Of a stretch of DNA of 64,000 nucleotides, positions 55,658-64,000 are shown in pieces. Numbering within the stretch: position 1 is the first letter of the stretch; each line of letters starts with the position of its first letter. This DNA is from Paramyrothecium sp. XJ0827 (lineage: Eukaryota > Ascomycota > Sordariomycetes > Hypocreales > Stachybotryaceae), in the NCBI GenBank assembly GCA_020881915.1, contig JAJFPB010000009.1, forward strand, positions 1,736,001 through 1,800,000. The letters run 5' to 3'. The notes below the pieces were generated by a model that saw only the letters and a program-made list of their open reading frames with translations, ran no database searches and was not told where the DNA came from. A program made the position numbers and the translations under genes.

Positions 55658-56659
55658 CCTGACCGGCAGGGGCGAGTACGAAGCTCCTTATGTACACCTC
55701 ACTGCCTGGATATGTGTGCTTATGCAATGTTTGAGGGGTCACAAAATCCTGTATCGTTTTCAAAACACCAGTTGATGGACCGAGGATCACGCCGGTCTAG
55801 ATGTCAGAACAAAGTAATCAATACTTAAAATTTGTGAATTTCAGTAAATATGCGTGATCAATTATAGCTAACAAAGCGTTCCGAAACATGCCGGATTAAA
55901 TGCAGACCAAGCTTGATACTGCTCCTAAAAAACAAGTTCACAATATCCGTGATTTTGCATTCTAATGCCCTCAGCTCTTGACACTGATTAATTCACGATC
56001 ATAGTAACTAGTCATTTCTTCCCATGTTGCAGTGGATCCATTCTCGAGGGATCTTCCATACTATGCAGTTGCAACAAGTCTATACTCTTGCCAAGATTTC
56101 TTCTCAGAAGGATGGGGTTCACTGAAATGGGACCCCTCGAGGAGCCTATATGAGTCCATTACTTGCTTTAAATAACTTGAAGAATGATGCAATGTACTAA
56201 AAGTATCCGACTGAATGCGGCGGCTGGCAAGGATTCAGGCGGGTGCCAAATACGAGCATTTTTGCACTTTCGAAGCCACAAATGCAGCTGAATTTCCTGC
56301 ACGTGGCAGTGTTACGACGACTTTGGCGTTAGCACCCAGCTGAAAGGCTTGGCCTTGACCAACAACTCGCATGCCGATGAAAAAGCAACTGGCGCGATGT
56401 AACCTCAACAACCATGATGTCTTTGATGAGGCTTTGGCTTAGCTGAGTCGAAGATCAGGCGGTGACGGCACTGGGAGGTGTGGGAGAGGCACAAGACAGA
56501 ATCACTCAAATACTGAGATTCGCAGACCATTGCAAAGCATTGCACAATTGTACTGTATAAGTCCTGTTATTCCTGTTGTAGTCTTGTTCAACACGCAAAC
56601 GTTTCCGTTGATGTTGAGTCGTACCATCTCTCACAATCCATTTTACGCAGTATTACAAA
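55658..56659. other. Intergenic spacer
   Basis: About 1.0 kb between two plus-strand genes; nothing recognised apart from promoter sequence. Confidence 0.45.
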
Positions 56660-58777
56660 ATGTCAGCGCCCAGTACAGAAGCTCCTAGAGCACGAGCCCC
56701 CAGGAGTACCTCCAGCGAGGTACTGGTGAATACCACTCAACCTGTCGAATTAGAAGGTCTGCCTCAGTCGCAAAGTGAGTCACCCGAAAGCCGGCCGAGC
56801 CCGCCACCAAGAGGCAGGACAAGCCAACTCAAAGGGGTCATCATTGCTTGGGTAGCATTTCTGGTATTTTCTGCTCTCTACTCGGGCTTCATCATCTGGG
56901 TGTTGCTGCTTGGTCGAATCAAGATAGGGTCCGTCACATTTGACGCTTCCACGTCCAATCTTCTGGTATCCATATTCTCGCAGGTATCCGTTCTGCTTGG
57001 CGACACGTTAATCCGAAATTTGCTTGCAATCATCCGGCTTGCCCTAGTTAGACGAGATGATGGCGTCTCTGCAGTAACGTTTTTCACAATTGGGCCTGCG
57101 TCGGAATGGATTGCCGCTGCTAGGCTTTCACTGATCACCAAGCTGTTTTTCAAATGGTATTTCCTAGTTGATATCAGGTTTGAAACTTCTCAACGGCCAT
57201 GAGCAGTTACAAGAACTGACGATAGGCAGAGTAGCTCTCCCAGTTGTGGGCCTCGCACTTGGTTCTGTGCTCAAATGTAAGTATTTATTAGCCCCTTATG
57301 CTATAAGAAGTCACTTGCGAAATTTGGGTAGTCCAGGCATCATTTGACTATCATTTTGAACCGACAAGCACGAACATGACGGTCTACGCCGGGCTTATTC
57401 CTGTCGACATCCGGGTCATTGATTCGCTCATTCCACCCGCAGACCTGGCTATGTATCATTATATGTGGACAAGCAGCCTGCTGAACAACAACCGTTATGC
57501 TGTTCAGCTCTCAATTCCTGGCTGCTCGGCTGGATGCCGGTCGATTTTGTTGCCAGGTGGCCTGGAAATGGCTAGGCAGAATCACTCATCTTCCTACCTC
57601 AATCACACCATTTTCGAAAACGGCACATTTGACGGTGTCAACTCCATTCAAATAGTGAATTCGCCCGGAATGCTGGCTAGATTTCAGAAGCTGCCTGATT
57701 CCTTTGTCTTTGACCCTGCCAGATGCGCGTTTTCAGGCGAACGCATCAATAACACACTGGTTGTGTGTGTTCAGCAACTCGGTGAATCGCTGGCCGTTGG
57801 TATGTCTCGCTGGCTTGAAGGAGTTTCAGAAATTTAGAGCTAATTCACATTCAGGCTGGGCTGCCTGTCCTGACCAGCAATGGCAAAACTATACGTGTAC
57901 TCGAGATGTGACATGGACATCGGGCTCCATGAAGCACAGTACTAATATATCGGTCTATGAACAGTTTACAACGACTTCTTACGACCGCAATAACCTTTCA
58001 ATTATTGATGTGAAGCTTACATCAGAGCTCGGAGCAAGGCAGATCCCTCTGAGTGTGGTCGAATATGGGAAAATCTATTCCAAAGTTCTAGCCGCCAACA
58101 CCACAGATGTGAGGGACATCAGCAACATGAACTCTCTGGTTCACTCCGTGACATGGACGCATCGAACGTATGAAAACCTCTTTCCCGATGACGAAGGCAT
58201 TCTGCAGGCAAGTCTACACAACTTTATTGGCGTGTCCTTGCAATTCATGGTCACCGCGGTCCAATATTTGAATTATTCGATACCCCCGGACAAGCTTGAA
58301 GGTCAAAAGTTCGACATGCCAGAGAAAATGCTGACTAGTGCTGTGGGCGGGAAATCGATGCAGAAGCTGAGAATTCAGCCTTGGACTGGCTGGCTTTTCA
58401 TAGTTGTAGAGGTCATCATTTTGCTCGCCACGGGGACATTGATCTGTGTGATCGTTTGGAAAGATCCAGATCTACCACGATCTTCTGAAAATATTGAAAT
58501 GGATATTGTCAAGCGAGCAGGGCGGATCCAAGCCTGGAAAGACCCTACCCCCACGGCTTGGCGGTGGTTTCAAAGGGAACGAACCACATATCGTAATACT
58601 GACGATGATCAGCAACGAAAAAAACTGCTGGAGCGCATCGATGAACTTGATAGTCTTCCAGATTTGCAGACCGTTCAAGGCCGACCCACTCACAAGATGA
58701 GACTTGGACTGTCGCGTGCTATGAGGAGGGATAAGGAGTTTTCTCAGCTGAAGATGAAGTGGCTCAAAGAGGACTAG
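56660..58777 (+). CDS. Large multi-segment membrane protein of unknown function
   Basis: A 651-residue protein in four exons: 56660-57177, 57230-57276 (47-nt microexon), 57332-57799 and 57855-58777. The introns are 52-55 nt; the first donor (GTTTGA) is weak but the join is frame-correct. A Pro/Ser-rich cytosolic N-terminus leads to a strong membrane segment (GVIIAWVAFLVFSALYSGFIIWVLLL), further hydrophobic stretches and a large lumenal or extracellular region. That region is rich in N-glycosylation sequons and Cys (for example GCSAGC, NHTIFENGTF, NYTCTRDVTW). A last segment (WLFIVVEVIILLATGTLICVIVW) precedes a charged cytosolic tail. The layout is common in filamentous fungi, but I cannot name a function. 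Confidence 0.82.
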
Positions 58778-59315
58778 CTAGTATTAAGCTCGGCGGACAG
58801 TTGGCAATTAAAGAAGAATAATTGCGTTTGCTACATGTCCGAATGTGGCTGACTGTTGTGGCCAGCTAATAGATGCTACTTGTTATGAAAGGTAGTAGGA
58901 AGTCAAAGCGTCTGTCTCACATGATAGCTTAACCCAAACATGCAACTCACCTGTTCGTAAATTCACGCAAGCCGTTCTTAATGCCTTGAAGCCCTAGTTA
59001 TTTGGAAAAGTCCGCTAAACGCCAGACGCGTGAAGGCAAATCCCGAATTTGGCCTATTTCATCACTCAGAAGACTCAAGCATGTACTGTCATTTCTGGCA
59101 CTATCTGATGGCATTCTGCACCATAATAGCGGTGTAGAAACACAATTGTCCGTGACGCTCTTGTCGCGACGGCGAGTTTATATGGTTGGCTCAAAACTTG
59201 GAGCTAGCTACCAGCTCAATGCACGTGTTCAAGGGTTTGGTAGACTCAGCATTGCGCTCCTGGCATTATCGAGAAAATGTGGCTTAGGCCACTTTTGGTA
59301 GTCGTACTTTTTGTC
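58778..59315. other. Convergent spacer
   Basis: About 0.54 kb between the membrane-protein gene and the halogenase relic. Nothing recognised. Confidence 0.45.
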
Positions 59316-62021
<2,706 letters not shown>

Positions 62022-63561
62022 ATGTGCGGATCCCTGATTCTTCTGGCTCTTCTGCCTACGAGTATCGGGGCCCTCAGTTACCACGCCATAGCCCAATGCG
62101 TCAGAGTACGGCAAAACAAACACGATAATTCCAAGTCAGATTCAATATGCTTAGACTTTTTGGAAGATGTTTCCAAGAATGAGGTTACAGACGCGCTGCT
62201 AGATCTTATTCGAGAGGATGGCGCAGGTGACTGGCCTCCCATCGCGTCTCATGAAGATCTACATCTCTTCAGACTTACGCGGACATTTATGACGAAGTTT
62301 CTAAGCATATACCAACTCCTGCTCCATCTTTAGTAGACGAACATAATCTTGAGCTGATCTGGCGATTCAGAAAACGCCTGAACAGCTTACTCATGGAAAG
62401 CGTCGATCTTCGAGAAGTTAGGAACTGGATGGACTTGGCAGACTCTACACGACGGACACCCCGATGGCAAGCCCAGTGCAATGCGTTTTACTGCACCATC
62501 GCGATGCTCAGGCAGGCGTATAGGTGCGCTCTTTGGACATTTATGCTAATGCCTGCTAATGCTAAGTCGGATTAGATGGGCCACAGTTCCAGTCGTTCGC
62601 GTGGCACAGGTTGAAAAGATGTTGGAGTTTCCACGAGAGCTAAATATTCCCTGGCAATTCCTTCAGAATCGTTATGGGTGCACTGCCGAAAGTGGGAATA
62701 ACACAGCAAACGTTCTCCACAACGTCGATAGCCGTGGACAGATCAGATTCAGGATCAACGTTGGGGTTCCCGAGTCGATTTCTACCACTGAAACCTGGTT
62801 TTTCTCCATCTTCTATAATGTGGAAGCCAAGGCTAGTCGGACACAACTCGCATGCTTTGACAAGTACTAATGCAGGTTGCACAGGCATTTCCGGTCTATC
62901 GCAAACTGGTGCAGGCAATTATCGCCTACGCCGCGAACGATCATAAGGCATGCATCAAGCGGCTAGACAATGTCACGTCTCTGTTGCGCCCATTGCTGCA
63001 GGTCTTTTACCAGAGTATGGTATACTCCAGAGTGCGCAAGGACGTATGGTTGCGCTATGTCCAGGGATTCCAGGGTTGGGGGTTGGAAAAGACGGGCGAT
63101 GGAAAAGTCATCCGGCATGAAGGCCTATCAGGCAATCATGTCATGGTGTTTCAGGTCCTCGATGCTTTTTTTGGGATATCAGCCATATCTGTCGGATCAA
63201 GGCATGGAGCTGTACATCCCTGCTCGCCAACGGGTATTCATCAAAGCTGTGCGGGATCACTCCTTCAGAAACCAGATTTCAAATGACGGCCCACCCGAGA
63301 TTCAAGATGGATTCAACAGAATTGTCCAACAACTGAGAGTGAGTGTCTCGACAGCATCGGTGAAAGTGGACTCACAGAGCCTAGCTCTTCCGAGCAACAC
63401 ACCGACACCGGGTCATGCCAACCCTCAAATCACCTGCGCCAGAGAGAATATACATGACGGCAAGTAAAGGCGTCGTTGGCCCGGAAAACGCCACAAGCAT
63501 CAACGATGCTCTTAAATCACTTGAAGATATGTTGGCATCGAGATTGTGCCAAACCACTTGA
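62022..63561 (+). pseudogene. Indoleamine-2,3-dioxygenase-like gene with frameshifts
   Basis: The conceptual product follows the IDO superfamily from end to end, an enzyme group that opens the indole ring of tryptophan-type substrates using haem. An N-terminal hydrophobic stretch and the family-like DGAGDWPPIASHEDL come first. NSLLMESVDLREVRNWMDL, ETWFFSIFYNVEAK and KDVWLRYVQGFQGW follow. The DAFLGY region, YLSDQGMELYIPARQRVF and a C-terminal LFRATHRHRV with the expected haem-ligand His complete it. Introns are 62524-62575, 62832-62884 (GC-AG) and 63339-63384. Two single-base indels break it, one near 62258 (after HEDL) and one in a run of seven T at 63167-63173; six T would give LDAFLGY. Either it is a young pseudogene or the runs are sequencing errors. 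It is divergent from the halogenase relic. Confidence 0.8.
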
Positions 63562-64000
63562 CAGAACATCTGGTGATCGGGGCAGCGCATGTTACTGAAA
63601 GACGCTGGCGTAACAGTTCCGGCTAGGCGGAATTGTGGCTTTGGTGGCTTTTGTGGTGGCCTTTAGTCAAGCACGGCTGAACTTTGTTGAGACAATCTCA
63701 TCCTACTGCGTGGGACCCTTGACCTTGAATCCTACGATTATCCTAGTGCTCTACTTCTTCCAGGACATGTGGTAGTCTAGAATTTTTAATGGCGCAAGGC
63801 TTGCAGCATGCATGATTTACTCCGGAGTTAAGCTCTAGAGCTTTGAGGGCGCGTGATCTACGCAAGCGTAATGGGCCTTGTATGTCTTCATTTAATGGCG
63901 CAGACGCACAGATAACCTGGTTATTCTCCTCACCTCAACCAAGACAGTCAAGGAACAAATAAACCCGGTACTATAACCGCACATGCCAATGCTTCGTCGA
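63562..64000. other. Right-edge stretch
   Basis: No gene recognised in the last 440 bases. The locus that includes the halogenase and IDO-like relics may continue beyond the window. Confidence 0.4.

Overview
The window is nuclear DNA of a filamentous ascomycete (Pezizomycotina). The sequence suggests a Sordariomycete and probably Hypocreales, but I infer the order only from family flavour. Supporting signs are short introns (about 50-90 nt, GTRNGT donors, CTAAC-like branch sites), fungus-specific families (Zn2Cys6 factors, HET, 2EXR, DUF1996, NACHT/WD40 NLR) and dispersed RNA genes. I assembled the gene models by hand. In every multi-exon model reported as intact the exon lengths sum to a multiple of three.

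Layout. 1.7-5.0 kb: an SDR divergent from a Zn2Cys6 regulator, with three perfect TCCGCGGA palindromes between or inside them. 5.4-6.6 kb: secreted DUF1996 protein. 7.9-9.1 kb: tRNA-Ala(UGC) and two tandem 5S rRNA genes. 9.2-15.9 kb: 2EXR protein, haem aldoxime dehydratase and GAF/hybrid histidine kinase, all on the minus strand. 17.0-18.1 kb: a broken PAF-acetylhydrolase-like esterase. 18.3-22.3 kb: two P450s in tandem (DIT2/CYP56-like and OrdA-like). 25.0-26.6 kb: amino-acid transporter. 26.7-31.7 kb: a 1,609-residue hydrolase-NACHT-WD40 NLR. 32.5-36.0 kb: fructosamine-kinase-like gene with an altered catalytic motif, convergent with a QDR-like MFS gene. 36.0-38.8 kb: a gene-free, partly AT-rich stretch with a decayed Ty3/gypsy fragment. 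38.9-46.7 kb: small secreted protein, MFS transporter, GPI-type surface protein, F-box protein. 46.9-51.3 kb: a second SDR / Zn2Cys6 divergent pair plus a second MFS transporter, paralogous to the one at 40-41.7 kb. 52.1-58.8 kb: small secreted protein, HET-domain protein, large membrane protein. 59.3-63.6 kb: a divergent pair of broken genes, a flavin-dependent halogenase and an indoleamine-2,3-dioxygenase-like protein.

How it fits together. This looks like an accessory or secondary-metabolism and non-self-recognition neighbourhood: oxidative enzymes (P450s, SDRs, aldoxime dehydratase, halogenase), exporters, pathway-type regulators, secreted proteins and two cell-death-type proteins (NLR, HET). 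Several members are decaying. The clearest unusual signals are the halogenase/IDO-like relic pair, the repeated SDR-regulator arrangement with promoter palindromes, the two 5S genes with compensatory helix changes, and the HGD-to-HTN change in the fructosamine-kinase-like protein.
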